From: Cellulomonas fengjieae
GTDB taxonomy: Bacteria > Actinomycetota > Actinomycetes > Actinomycetales > Cellulomonadaceae
NCBI RefSeq assembly: GCF_018388465.1
Contig: NZ_CP074404.1
Coordinates: 496,001-560,000, forward strand
Length of the DNA stretch: 64,000 nt
Direction of reading: 5' to 3'
Shown piece by piece: positions 53,424-61,782 of this stretch (the first letter of the stretch is position 1; each line of letters begins with the position of its first letter). Position numbers and translations under genes: made by a program. The notes beneath the pieces are model-generated. The model searched no databases, was not told the origin of the DNA, and saw only the letters and a program-made list of their open reading frames with translations.

Positions 53424-54167
53424 CTACGGGGTCTTCCGGCCGAGCCGCTTCAGGCGGCCGGTCGGCCGGGGCGGCGCGGCCGGCACGAGCATCGGCGCGC
53501 CGCCGGGGCCCGCGACCTCGAGGACCTTCGGGAACGCGAGCGGCGCCGGGCCGAACGCCTTGCGGGCACCCTCGATGACGTCCTTGCCGAGCGCCCGCGC
53601 CCCGGTGACGCCCACGATCAGGCCCACGCCGAACGGGATGAGGCGCCCGACGGCCAGCCCCGCCTGCTTGGTCAGCTGCGTGCGGACGAACCGTCGGGTC
53701 ATCGAGGTGTTCACCTTGCGCACGGTCGCCAGCGGCATCCGGGTCAGCAGGGCACGCGCCACGCTGACGCTGGTCAGCTCCGCACCGCCCGTGACGATCT
53801 TGCCGCCCGAGTCCCCGAGGATCGTGGTCAGCAGGAGCCCGCGGCGCCGCTCGGTGTCCTCGACCTCGATGCCGTGCACGCTGGCCACCGCGAGCGCGAA
53901 CGCGGCCGACGCCCCGAAGAACGTCGCGACGTCGCTCGCGGTGAGCATGAACGCGACGCCGGTGCCGACCGCCGGGGCCGCCGCCGTGGCGCCGACCGCA
54001 CCGCCGGTGGCCTGAACCACCCGCAGGTACTCCTTCTCCAGGATCCGCACGATCTGCTCGGGCGTGGCCTCCGGGTTCCTGCTGCGCACCGAGTCGACGT
54101 GCGCGTGGATGGTCGACGACGGGATGGTGACGGCCTTGGCGAGCGCCGCCTCGACGAGGGACGGCAT
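53424..54167 (-). CDS. Uncharacterised EcsC-like protein
   Basis: This 247-residue protein has a helical N-terminus (IHAHVDSVRSRNPEATPEQI, VRILEKEYLRVVQATGG) and a glycine/alanine-rich hydrophobic centre (GAVGATAAAPAVGTGVAFML, ASDVATFFGASAAFALAVAS) followed by VHGIEVEDTERRRGLLLTTI and a hydrophobic GLAVGRLIPFGVGLIVGVTG. The pattern recalls the EcsC family, but I do not recognise it with certainty. It overlaps the OsmC-like gene by one base on the same strand, so they form an operon. Confidence 0.6.
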   Translation of the reverse strand: MPSLVEAALAKAVTIPSSTIHAHVDSVRSRNPEATPEQIVRILEKEYLRVVQATGGAVGATAAAPAVGTGVAFMLTASDVATFFGASAAFALAVASVHGIEVEDTERRRGLLLTTILGDSGGKIVTGGAELTSVSVARALLTRMPLATVRKVNTSMTRRFVRTQLTKQAGLAVGRLIPFGVGLIVGVTGARALGKDVIEGARKAFGPAPLAFPKVLEVAGPGGAPMLVPAAPPRPTGRLKRLGRKTP

Positions 54168-54625
54168 CAGCGCTCCCCGGTGACGGTGAGCTCGACCGTC
54201 GCGCCCGCGGCGATCGTCCGGCCCACGGTGCAGTGCGAGTCGACGGCGCGGTGCAGGACGCTGATCAGGCGCTCGCGCGTCGGTGCGTCCAGCCCGCTGA
54301 GGTCGACCACGAGCTCCTCGGCGATCGCGGGATAGCGGTCCTCGTCCGGGTCCGCCATGCCGGTGGCCTTGATGGTCACGTCGACGTCGTCGCCCAGGTA
54401 GTGGGTCAGCTTGGCGTCCGCCGACAGCCCGCTGCAGCCGACCAGCGCGATCTTCAGCAGCTCACCGGGGGTGAACGCGCCGTCGACCTCCACGCCGCCG
54501 AGGCTGACCTCGGCACCGCGCGAGTTGCGGCCCGTGTACAGGCGCTTGCCCGTGCGCTCCACCCACAGCTCGGTGTCACCGGAGTTCCTGGTGATGTCGG
54601 GTGCTGGCTTGTGCTCCGTCGTCAT
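54167..54625 (-). CDS. OsmC-like peroxide resistance family protein
   Basis: This 152-residue OsmC/Ohr-fold protein has both conserved cysteines, in LLKIALVGCSGLSADAKLTH and HRAVDSHCTVGRT. OsmC-type proteins reduce organic peroxides through this pair. The start chosen is ATG 54625 (MTTEHKPAPD); an upstream frame to 54673 is unsupported. The gene heads a two-gene operon with the EcsC-like gene. The 216-base spacer upstream (54674-54889) shows no gene. Confidence 0.88.
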   Translation of the reverse strand: MTTEHKPAPDITRNSGDTELWVERTGKRLYTGRNSRGAEVSLGGVEVDGAFTPGELLKIALVGCSGLSADAKLTHYLGDDVDVTIKATGMADPDEDRYPAIAEELVVDLSGLDAPTRERLISVLHRAVDSHCTVGRTIAAGATVELTVTGER

Positions 54626-54889
54626 CTGGCGATCCTGCCACGCGGCGCGCGCCGAGGCGGCTCGACCGGTCACGCTGGTCCGGCCAGCGGGATGTTCTGG
54701 TTGAGCCGAAAGACGTGTGTCTCAGGTCAGGGCGCCCATCCCGGCGAGCTGGCCGACGCCGTCGGGCCTTGGCCGCAGTCCGTCGGGGCTGGCATGGGCC
54801 CGAGCGCGGGCCGTCGCGCGATCCGCGGGGGAGACTGCAGGCGGACCGACGCGCCCCCGGCGCCGCCGGCCGCGACGATCGGGGCTCAT

Positions 54890-55711
54890 GTGACCGGCAG
54901 GACCATTGTCATCACCGGCGCCAGCGACGGCATCGGTGCCGCCGCGGCGCGCGACCTCGCCGCGCGGGGCGAGCGGGTCATCGTCATCGGCCGCTCACCG
55001 GACAAGACGGTGGAGGTCGCGCGGGGGATCGGCGCGGAGCACCTGGTCGCCGACTTCGCGCGGCTCGACGAGGTCCGCGCACTCGCGGCCGCGCTCATCG
55101 AGCGCACCGACCACATCGACGTGCTCGCCAACAACGCGGGCGGCGTCTTCGGCAAGCGCACGCTCACGGTCGACGGCCACGAGATGACGTTCCAGGTCAA
55201 TCACCTCGCGCCGTTCCTGCTGACCCGCCTGCTGATGGACCGGCTGCGCGCCGCCGGGACCGCGAAGGTCGTGGTGACCTCGAGTGCGGCGAACCGCTAC
55301 GGGCGCATCGACCTGGTCGACCTCGAGAGCGCGCGCCGCTACACGCCCACCCGGGCGTACGGCTCCAGCAAGCTCGCGAACATCCTGTTCGCACGCGGCT
55401 TGCACGCGCGCCACGCTGCCGACGGCGTCGCGGCCGTCGCCTTCCACCCGGGCACCGTCGCCACCGGCTTCGCGGCCGGCAGCACGAGCGTCTTCCGGTG
55501 GGTGTACCGCACGCCGCTGGCCCGGTTCATGCTGACGAGCGCCGAGCAGGGCGGCGGGCACCTGGTGCACTTCGTCGACGGGACGCCAGGCGTCGACTGG
55601 CAGCCGGGCGCGTACTACGACCTGCGCCGGCGCGCGGCGCCGAACCCGCAGGCTCTCGACGACCGCCTGGTCGACGCGCTGTGGCAGCGCAGCGAGGCGA
55701 TGGTCGGGTAG
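54890..55711 (+). CDS. Short-chain dehydrogenase/reductase
   Basis: This 273-residue classical SDR has cofactor motif VITGASDGIGAAAARDLAAR (TGxxxGIG), NNAGG, the catalytic Ser in VVVTSSAANRYGRIDL and the YxxxK pair in AYGSSKLANILFARGL. The pattern is nearest to the retinol dehydrogenase/WW-oxidoreductase-like group. Start GTG 54890 directly precedes the glycine motif (VTGRTIVITGAS); the much longer open frame upstream is a shadow of the OsmC gene. Substrate unknown. Confidence 0.93.
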   Translation: MTGRTIVITGASDGIGAAAARDLAARGERVIVIGRSPDKTVEVARGIGAEHLVADFARLDEVRALAAALIERTDHIDVLANNAGGVFGKRTLTVDGHEMTFQVNHLAPFLLTRLLMDRLRAAGTAKVVVTSSAANRYGRIDLVDLESARRYTPTRAYGSSKLANILFARGLHARHAADGVAAVAFHPGTVATGFAAGSTSVFRWVYRTPLARFMLTSAEQGGGHLVHFVDGTPGVDWQPGAYYDLRRRAAPNPQALDDRLVDALWQRSEAMVG

Positions 55712-55745
55712 TGCCGATGCCGGCCCGACGGTCCCGCCCCTCGGC

Positions 55746-56744
55746 TCAGGCCGGGACCGGTTCGCTCTCCCGCGCGACGCAGTAGCGCAGCGTCGCCGCG
55801 AGCGCCGCGGGGATGTCGTCGTCGGCGTAGCCGAGCTCGGGCTGGGAGTCCGCCGGGTCGCTGACCGCGCGGCGCTCCTGGAACAGCCCAGAGTCGACCA
55901 GGTGGATGCCGTGCTCGACGCCGGCAGCCGCCGCCTGCGCGTCGATCCGCTCGAGCGTCGCGCGCGTTGCCTCGTACGGGACGACGGCGACCTGCTCGGG
56001 GTCGCGCCCGATCGCCTCGCACACCGCCCGGTACAGCTCGACGTAGGTCAGCTCGTACCCGTTGATGGCGTAGCGGCCGCCGTGCCGCCCGCGCTCCATC
56101 GCCCCGACCGCCGCCTGCGCCACCTGCGTGACCGTCACGGCCGACGTCGACCCCGCCGAGGCCGCGATGAACCCCGCCGAGCCCCGGACGATGTCGATGA
56201 ACATCTGCCACAGCGGCGTGCGGCCCGGCATGGTGCCGAAGATGTACGGGAGGCGCAGGGTCATGACGTCCATCGCGCCGTCGCCCTCCAGGTACGCCAG
56301 CTCCTCCTGCGCGAGCCGCGTGCGCGGGTAGCCGTTGCGCGTGCGGTAGCCCAGGTCCGGCCACCGCTCGGCGAACTCGGCGGTGTAGGAGCCGTAGAGC
56401 ACGAACTTGGCGACGCCGACCTGGCGGGCCAGGCGCGCGAGGCGCTGGGTGGGCAGGACGTTGGCCTCGTGGAAGTAGCGCGCGGCGGGGATGGGCGGCG
56501 TGACGCGCTCGTCGGCTCCCGCCGCGTAGAACACCGAGTGCTTGCCGTCGAGCAGGGCCAGCAGCTCGGCGTCGGTCAGCTCCGTGACGTCGGCGAGCAC
56601 GTTCTCGACGCCTGCGGGGAACAGGTCCTCGACCGGCATCGGCGGCAGCGACAGCGACGTCACCTGGTACCCGCGTGAGACCAGCTCGAGGGTCGTGTGG
56701 TAGCCGAGGAGGCCGGTGCCTCCGATGACGAGGACCGCGCTCAT
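55746..56744 (-). CDS. NAD-dependent epimerase/dehydratase family protein
   Basis: This 332-residue extended SDR has VLVIGGTGLLGYHTTLELVS (GxxGxxG) at the N-terminus, FYAAGADERVTPPI, RLARQVGVAKFVLYGSYTAE and LRLPYIFGTMPGRTPLWQMF. In place of the usual YxxxK it reads NGYPRTRLAQEELAYL, Tyr-x3-Arg, so catalysis by the standard mechanism is doubtful. Substrate unknown. ATG 56744 is chosen by the position of the glycine motif. The tRNA gene lies 132 bases away on the other strand. Confidence 0.85.
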   Translation of the reverse strand: MSAVLVIGGTGLLGYHTTLELVSRGYQVTSLSLPPMPVEDLFPAGVENVLADVTELTDAELLALLDGKHSVFYAAGADERVTPPIPAARYFHEANVLPTQRLARLARQVGVAKFVLYGSYTAEFAERWPDLGYRTRNGYPRTRLAQEELAYLEGDGAMDVMTLRLPYIFGTMPGRTPLWQMFIDIVRGSAGFIAASAGSTSAVTVTQVAQAAVGAMERGRHGGRYAINGYELTYVELYRAVCEAIGRDPEQVAVVPYEATRATLERIDAQAAAAGVEHGIHLVDSGLFQERRAVSDPADSQPELGYADDDIPAALAATLRYCVARESEPVPA

Positions 56745-56876
56745 GGTCCGCCTCCTTGTGGTTCGGGGTGCGTCCATCCCATCCCGGCCGGGCGGCGACC
56801 TGGTGGGACTTCGGGTGCTCGTCCGGGCGGGTGCGGCCGGTAGGCTTGCCGCGCGTGATGCCCGGTGGGTGTCCTC

Positions 56877-56949
56877 GCGCCTGTAGCTCAGGGGATAGAG
56901 CACCGCTCTCCTAAAGCGGGTGTCGGCAGTTCGAATCTGCCCAGGCGCA
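56877..56949 (+). tRNA. tRNA-Arg (anticodon CCT)
   Basis: The cloverleaf closes completely: acceptor GCGCCTG (56877-56883) with CAGGCGC (56942-56948), D arm GCTC/GAGC, anticodon stem CCGCT/AGCGG around loop CTCCTAA with anticodon CCT at 56910-56912, and T arm GGCAG-TTCGAAT-CTGCC. Discriminator A at 56949; no CCA is encoded. It reads AGG codons. It marks the probable left edge of an integrative element. Confidence 0.97.
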
Positions 56950-57180
56950 CAGTGATTGACCAGGTCACAGCCCCCTCGGGCGTTCGGGCCACGGATAGAG
57001 GCCAGCCGGGACCACCCAGGGACCACCTAGGCAGGTGTTGGCAGCTCGCGGCAGGACGATGCATCGAGCACGTCGTTACCCCTCTGGCCTGCTCACGTGC
57101 GCGCCCAGACTGGGCCGCAAGTTCTGTGTGCTGGTGGGAGCCCTGCGCGAGAGCGAGCGGGGGTACCCGAGGAGCACGAG

Positions 57181-57414
57181 ATGGACGTCGGAACGCTGGG
57201 CACCATCGTCATGAGCGACGCGCAGGCGAAGCTCGTCTACGCCAAGTGGCTCATCACCGGACCGGGCACCGGCACGAACCCGAAGGCGGGAGACGTGCTG
57301 CCGGTGGTGGTCGTCAAGAACAACGGCAGCACGGTCAACGTCAAGGTCTTCCTCGACGGTCAGGCCGACGTCTGGCTCCCGGGCGTCAACCCGGCTGACG
57401 TCACCGTCGTCTGA
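57181..57414 (+). CDS. Small uncharacterised protein
   Basis: This is a 77-residue protein from ATG 57181 (MDVGTLGTIVMSDAQAKLVY) after a GAGGAGC ribosome-binding site. It has a compact, beta-rich look: DVLPVVVVKNNGSTVNVKVF and LDGQADVWLPGVNPADVTVV. No family recognised. The stop is 2 bases before the WhiB-like gene, so the two are probably co-transcribed. The 231 bases between the tRNA and this gene hold only a GGGACCACC direct repeat (near 57006 and 57019). Confidence 0.65.
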   Translation: MDVGTLGTIVMSDAQAKLVYAKWLITGPGTGTNPKAGDVLPVVVVKNNGSTVNVKVFLDGQADVWLPGVNPADVTVV

Positions 57415-57416
57415 CC

Positions 57417-57926
57417 GTGGGCGTAGTGACGCGGCTCGTCCATTCGGAGGGCACCGACTGGCAGCTTCCCGCGGACTGCCGCGACGAGGACATGGCCGGG
57501 AGCTGGGACATCGACCCGGACGGTTCACCCTCCGACGCCCACCGGGCAGCTCTCGCCGCGTGTGAGAGCTGCCCGGTGCGGCAGGCACGTCTCGACTTCG
57601 CCTTGGCTGTCGAAGGCGCGTGGCCCCGATGGGGCATCTACGGCGGCACGTTGCCCAGGACCGGCAGCGCATCACCCGAGCACGTCAGCGCAGAGCCGAC
57701 TAAGACCGCCGTACAGGCCGACCGGGCAGCCCGGTCGGTGGCCGGCGAATCTGAGCGAGCAGGCCGCCTAGCGACTCGGGTGCCGTTCGCCACGAACAGC
57801 GGCCAACGGAGCCGAGCAAAGATCTCTGGGGGGGTGCTGTCTACGCGACGAGCGTGCGGCGGAGGCGCCCAAGACGACGCTGCAGTCTCTCCAGGTCACT
57901 ATCCGCGACCGCGATGTCGAGCGTGA
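57417..57926 (+). CDS. WhiB-like protein with three of four cluster cysteines
   Basis: WhiB-like proteins bind a [4Fe-4S] cluster and act as redox-sensitive transcription partners of sigma factors. This 169-residue product has the family layout: Cys21 in LPADCRDEDM, then DPDG, Cys49 and Cys52 in ACESCPVRQARLDFAL, and the G-rich turn PRWGIYGGTLP. The fourth Cys (six residues after Cys52) is Arg58. The C-terminal ~80 residues have no similarity and their coding region overlaps the convergent membrane-protein gene by 86 bases. Such variants are known on mobile elements and phages. Confidence 0.75.
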   Translation: MGVVTRLVHSEGTDWQLPADCRDEDMAGSWDIDPDGSPSDAHRAALAACESCPVRQARLDFALAVEGAWPRWGIYGGTLPRTGSASPEHVSAEPTKTAVQADRAARSVAGESERAGRLATRVPFATNSGQRSRAKISGGVLSTRRACGGGAQDDAAVSPGHYPRPRCRA

Positions 57927-59379
57927 GCGATACGTCGATGGTCTCCCGCTCCGGATCGGCAGCGTGGGCGGGAATCTGGTCCACCTGCGTCGCATACTCG
58001 GCCACGAACTGGCGAATTTGATGGAGCGGGCCATCGACCATACGAGCCGCGGCGTCGAAAGTTCTTCGCTCCAGAGTCGACGAGCCACTCTCTCGAACAC
58101 TCGCGGCCCAGTCGAGAAGATCGGCGTATACGCCCAGCAGGCGAGCCGCCAAGATTCGAATCGCGTCGGGGTCGCCAGGTTCACCCGGTGCGCCAAAGGC
58201 CCGCTCCTGGCTCTCGAAGCTGAGAATCTCGGGCAGACTCACAGCGAGCGCGGCAGCGCCATCGAGCCGCTTCCCGAGCCGCGCGATCGAGTCGGTTGCG
58301 CGGCTTGGCTGCGTCGGTCCCCCTCGAGCCCCGGGCCCACGTCCATGCTTGATGTACTGCGCCTCGCGTTCCGCGATTCCGATCCATAGAACGGCGCCAA
58401 ACAGCATGTACTCCCAGCCTGGTGGTCGGATCGCCACCATTTGCTCCGCATGCCGCTCGCTACGCGGCATCCTTCGACCATCCCACGGAGCCCTCTCGGT
58501 GCTCCGGCGCCAAAGCGCCAGGCGCCGATCACCAAACTTCGGCGACCTAGTTCGACGGTAGTTCGCCAGCACCTGATTGCGGGTCTTGCGGTCGCTCGCG
58601 CGACCGTATCTCCGGCCCCACGCCCAATCGAAGTGCGCCGCCCAATCTGTTCGGAGTCGAAACGCAGCGAGTAAGCGGGCAATGAGGGGCCACTTTCGAT
58701 AAGCTCGCGGATCCTGTGCACGCACGTTCGCGGTTGCTGTCTCGACGCCGCTGTAGTACGTCACTAGATATAGGAAGGGGAGGAGAGCGAATGGAAACCA
58801 GAAACTGAGGGCCGTCTCCTGCAGCAGCGCCAGCCACTCGTCCCTGGGCATGCCTCGTACGAGGCTGAAAGTCGTCCAGATCGTCAGCGTCACGCCAATG
58901 ACCACAATCGCCGCCTCGCAGATGCGCCCGAGGCTCGCGTTGCCTTGGTGGGCGGCTCCGACGGCAACAATCGCGACGAGCGCTGCGATTGCCTGCAAGA
59001 CCAGTTCCCATAGCAACGGCAGGCTCACGAGGTTCGCGTAGAGCGCGAAGAACACGGCTGCTCCCGTGGTCGCGGCCAGAGCAGATCGCCACACGCGTAG
59101 ACTGCTTCTAGCTTGAATGGCTTTCACGATGAGTGCACCGCCAAGCCCGACCACTACCAACAACGTGGGCCACCACAGGGCGGCGCTCCAAATGCCGGCG
59201 GTCGAGGCGCCCCACAGCAGCAATGCGCAGTACGCGACGTAGACACCGACCAGCCAAACGAAGGGTCTCGCGAGTCGCGCGAGGCTTGGAATCTCCTGCC
59301 GCACGGCCCGAACGGAGAGTGCAACGACAAGCACGGCAGCTACCAGGATCGCGCTCGCCAACTCGCGGTTGTCCGGCAT
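57841..59379 (-). CDS. Multi-pass membrane protein of unknown function
   Basis: This 512-residue protein has about six membrane helices in its first 215 residues (for example ASAILVAAVLVVALSV, WLVGVYVAYCALLLWGA, PTLLVVVGLGGALIV, LVLQAIAALVAIVAVGA, AAIVVIGVTLTIWTTF, FWFPFALLPFLYLVTYY), one more near 325-342 (EYMLFGAVLWIGIAE), and basic cytoplasmic segments. The C-terminal ~130 residues are helical and charged, ending in a coiled-coil-like DSDLERLQRRLGRLRRTLV. No family recognised. It is likely cargo of the element. Confidence 0.6.
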   Translation of the reverse strand: MPDNRELASAILVAAVLVVALSVRAVRQEIPSLARLARPFVWLVGVYVAYCALLLWGASTAGIWSAALWWPTLLVVVGLGGALIVKAIQARSSLRVWRSALAATTGAAVFFALYANLVSLPLLWELVLQAIAALVAIVAVGAAHQGNASLGRICEAAIVVIGVTLTIWTTFSLVRGMPRDEWLALLQETALSFWFPFALLPFLYLVTYYSGVETATANVRAQDPRAYRKWPLIARLLAAFRLRTDWAAHFDWAWGRRYGRASDRKTRNQVLANYRRTRSPKFGDRRLALWRRSTERAPWDGRRMPRSERHAEQMVAIRPPGWEYMLFGAVLWIGIAEREAQYIKHGRGPGARGGPTQPSRATDSIARLGKRLDGAAALAVSLPEILSFESQERAFGAPGEPGDPDAIRILAARLLGVYADLLDWAASVRESGSSTLERRTFDAAARMVDGPLHQIRQFVAEYATQVDQIPAHAADPERETIDVSLTLDIAVADSDLERLQRRLGRLRRTLVA

Positions 59380-59526
59380 GGCCGCCTTCCTTTCGCGCGC
59401 GGTCGGCTAGCCCTGGCTAGGGTCTCTCGATACACGGTGAAGGTCGCCTCGGACAGCAACGACGAGCGGCGGGGGCGGGGGCACTCTGGTGAAACGCTGG
59501 TTTCGGCACCGCCCACCCTGCTCGGT

Positions 59527-60315
59527 CTAGCGATCCTCGTCGGCAGAAAGTGACGGCAAGGGTTCCGCGTCCTCGATTTCCTCCTCGCCGTCCTTCTGGG
59601 CTCGCAGAATGTCCGATTCGAGGACCTTCCAGCGGTCGACAGCCGTCTTTATTTCGTCAATTTCGGCAGCGTCGAGAATTCGCGCACCGTTCTCGTCGCA
59701 CGTGGCGATCTGAACGGGAAATCCGACGTGGGCGTTAGACACCTCGATTGTCGTCGCGATGGTCCCATAGGCCAGGAGCTTGCCGTCTTCCAGGGTGAGA
59801 TCATCGTCGATGTAGTGCCCCATCAGGGCCTTCGCGACGGCCGCAAAGGGGCCACCGCTCCCGATCGAGTAGAACTTCTGGGCAGTGTGCCAATTCGCTT
59901 GCCCGTCGCCAGCCAACTCCAGAAACCACGGCGTTCCATTCGTGTAGCCCAGGAGTAAGAAATCGGTCTGAAACGGGATCGCGCCCGGCTGGAAAGGGAC
60001 GCTCCCCAGCGCCTTTTGATAGGCCTTCCCCATAACCGGATTGATCGAGCTGTGAAGCTTTTCTCTAATCGCCTTCAGATCCGGAGTCGTGAAGCTCGCC
60101 AGGGGCGCCGTCGGGCTACCGCTAGTATCGATCGTCTCCAACGTGTTCGTGACTTCCTCCATCACAAACACCGAACCCGACGCAGTCCAAATTGCGGGCG
60201 TCCGCCCGAAGGTCCGGACCTTCTGCGCCGTCATCGCTGTGAATGCGTCGCTGCTCATGCTGTCAGCAGCTACTAGGACCCCGTCCTTGCAGACGAGTCC
60301 GATCGCGACAGTCAC
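59527..60315 (-). CDS. Proteasome-like Ntn hydrolase
   Basis: This 262-residue protein begins MTVAIGLVCKDGVLVAADSM, the N-terminal pattern of proteasome beta/HslV/Anbu subunits. After Met removal Thr is residue 1; Asp17 is in place, a Lys follows at 31 (family Lys33), and the GSGGPFAAVAKALMGHYID block matches the GSG segment of the fold. The C-terminal ~45 residues are an acidic tail (ending EEEIEDAEPLPSLSADEDR). It is a GTG start, 9 bases after the upstream gene in the same operon. It may be a self-compartmentalising peptidase; cargo on the element, with no ATPase partner seen. Confidence 0.75.
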   Translation of the reverse strand: MTVAIGLVCKDGVLVAADSMSSDAFTAMTAQKVRTFGRTPAIWTASGSVFVMEEVTNTLETIDTSGSPTAPLASFTTPDLKAIREKLHSSINPVMGKAYQKALGSVPFQPGAIPFQTDFLLLGYTNGTPWFLELAGDGQANWHTAQKFYSIGSGGPFAAVAKALMGHYIDDDLTLEDGKLLAYGTIATTIEVSNAHVGFPVQIATCDENGARILDAAEIDEIKTAVDRWKVLESDILRAQKDGEEEIEDAEPLPSLSADEDR

Positions 60316-60324
60316 GGTGGGCGA

Positions 60325-60768
60325 TCAGCCGTTGAACTGCGACTTGGTCGCGTACTCAGGGTAGGCAGCGTAGACATCGCGAAGAAGTTTGTTGAAGGAC
60401 CGCGTCGTGACGAACCGTCGCACGTCCCGAACGAACTTCTGCTCACCCTCGCTCAGCGTCGTCCACACGTTGTCCGCGACCTTCTCGCCGGCTTCTGTCG
60501 TTGCGTACTGTCCGTACCGCGAGTGCGGGAACTCTTCGACCTTCATCTCGCCGCTCATAATCCACGTGTCAACATCGTGAACGAGCGTGCCCGAGTACGG
60601 CCCCCAGTTGTACGGGCGGTACTCGTAGAAGTCGGACCACTCCTTCGAGCCGCGCATCGACAGCATGAAGACCGCCTTCTGCATGCGGATGCGGTCGAGC
60701 GGGAAGGTTTCGCCATCCGTCCGCGCGTGGCTGGAAGCGAGCAGGAGCGGCAGGTCTGGACGCCTCAA
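60325..60768 (-). CDS. YwgA/Panacea-like (SocA-type) protein
   Basis: This 147-residue protein shows the pattern of YwgA-like and Panacea (DUF4065) proteins: LDRIRMQKAVFMLSMRG, FYEYRPYNWGPYSGTLVHDV, YATTEAGEKVADNVWTTLSE, and a C-terminal SFNKLLRDVYAAYPEYATKS. Panacea proteins include SocA, a proteolysis-promoting antitoxin, and other toxin-neutralising or signalling adaptors. It is the first gene of an operon with the proteasome-like hydrolase. Its family assignment is by pattern, not search, and the function is inferred. Confidence 0.6.
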   Translation of the reverse strand: MRRPDLPLLLASSHARTDGETFPLDRIRMQKAVFMLSMRGSKEWSDFYEYRPYNWGPYSGTLVHDVDTWIMSGEMKVEEFPHSRYGQYATTEAGEKVADNVWTTLSEGEQKFVRDVRRFVTTRSFNKLLRDVYAAYPEYATKSQFNG

Positions 60769-60915
60769 CTCGAGCCTCCGGGGCGGGTGGGTAGCGCGTA
60801 CGCGCTCTGACGAAGGCTATCCAGCCTAGCGCTGCACGCGAAGTAGGCGGACCGGGTGAGTTCGAATCGCACGATCGGGGCGGTTCGCTGACGCGCGCCG
60901 GGTTCGGGTGACGGG

Positions 60916-61221
60916 TCAGCGGCTCTTCTCGGGGTCAAGGAGCTTCTCGATGCGCTCCAACGCCGCGGACACCTGTGCCGGGGGGGTGTAGCGCGAGAAC
61001 CAGACCTCGGTATCCGGCGACACGTCGAGTACACCGGCGTCGCCATCTACCCCATCGAGCCATAGCTTCACCTCGCGCGGCCCAATGTGGAACCCAGCGA
61101 GTCGTCCGTACGTCACGGTCCCGCCCGAGCCGTTTACGCCGAACGCTATGCCGACGAAGGTCTGGTTCAGACCGCCAGCTTCAACCTTGTACTCGTCCGT
61201 ACCGCCGCCAGCCCATGCCAT
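60916..61221 (-). CDS. Small uncharacterised protein
   Basis: This is a 101-residue protein (ATG 61221) with a Gly-rich beta-type N-terminal half (GGLNQTFVGIAFGVNGSGGT, LAGFHIGPREVKLWLDGVDG), a probable helix at the end (QVSAALERIEKLLDPEKSR) and no signal peptide. No family recognised. It is divergent from the small membrane protein at 61317. The 147 bases downstream (60769-60915) hold no gene. Confidence 0.5.
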   Translation of the reverse strand: MAWAGGGTDEYKVEAGGLNQTFVGIAFGVNGSGGTVTYGRLAGFHIGPREVKLWLDGVDGDAGVLDVSPDTEVWFSRYTPPAQVSAALERIEKLLDPEKSR

Positions 61222-61316
61222 CGGAATGCCTCTCGTCAGGGTGTGTTCCTGCAGTTCGGAGCATACGGAGGCCCTCTGACACTCGGCTTGTCGGTGCCTC
61301 GTGGGAGGGTGCGCGG

Positions 61317-61544
61317 ATGAATGGTGCGGACTGGTTCGACTTCGGGATGGGGGCGCTACCGCGCAAGGTAGCCAAGCTGGTTATCGCTGCTTTGGTACTG
61401 ATCCCGGGCGGTGGCTTCGCGGCGTGGTACGTGAACGAGAAGGCGGCTGGGATCGAGGAGATGGTGCAGGACTATCTGGACCATCTCGTTGCGACCCTGT
61501 CGATGCCGTCCGTGGCTCCGGTGTCTCCCGCAGCAACGCCCTAG
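61317..61544 (+). CDS. Small single-pass membrane protein
   Basis: This is a 75-residue protein from ATG 61317, after GGGAGGG. It has one membrane helix (about residues 19-39, VAKLVIAALVLIPGGGFAAW) and a short acidic amphipathic segment (IEEMVQDYLDHLVATL). No family recognised. Small phage-like membrane proteins of this form are common on elements. Confidence 0.5.
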   Translation: MNGADWFDFGMGALPRKVAKLVIAALVLIPGGGFAAWYVNEKAAGIEEMVQDYLDHLVATLSMPSVAPVSPAATP

Positions 61545-61563
61545 GCGTGATCGGCGTCGGGCC

Positions 61564-61782
61564 TCAGAAGGGCTCGATCGGCAGACCGGCGTCGCGTAGA
61601 GCCGCCCCGACGCGCTGATGTAGGTCGTCCTGCGCCGACGCGGGGGCACCGAGCGCGTCGATGCCCTCCGTGTACTGCGACGGTCCGTCGTGCGCGTAGG
61701 CGAGGTCTGGGGCGGTCCTCTGCTCGGCAGCCCACTCCGCGTAGACACGTTGGATCACCCGTAGGCGCTCGTTCGTCGTCAC
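61564..61782 (-). CDS. Small protein coupled to the integrase
   Basis: This is a 72-residue protein whose GTG start overlaps the integrase stop (GTGA). It is helical and charged (NERLRVIQRVYAEWAAEQRT). No family recognised; an excisionase role is conceivable from position only, but no helix-turn-helix was evident. Confidence 0.45.
   Translation of the reverse strand: MTTNERLRVIQRVYAEWAAEQRTAPDLAYAHDGPSQYTEGIDALGAPASAQDDLHQRVGAALRDAGLPIEPF

Noticed and set aside
60846..60866. GTTCGAATC as a copy of the tRNA-Arg T-loop, a possible attachment site
   Set aside because: Only nine bases match, a sequence common to all tRNA T-arms, and flanking bases differ.
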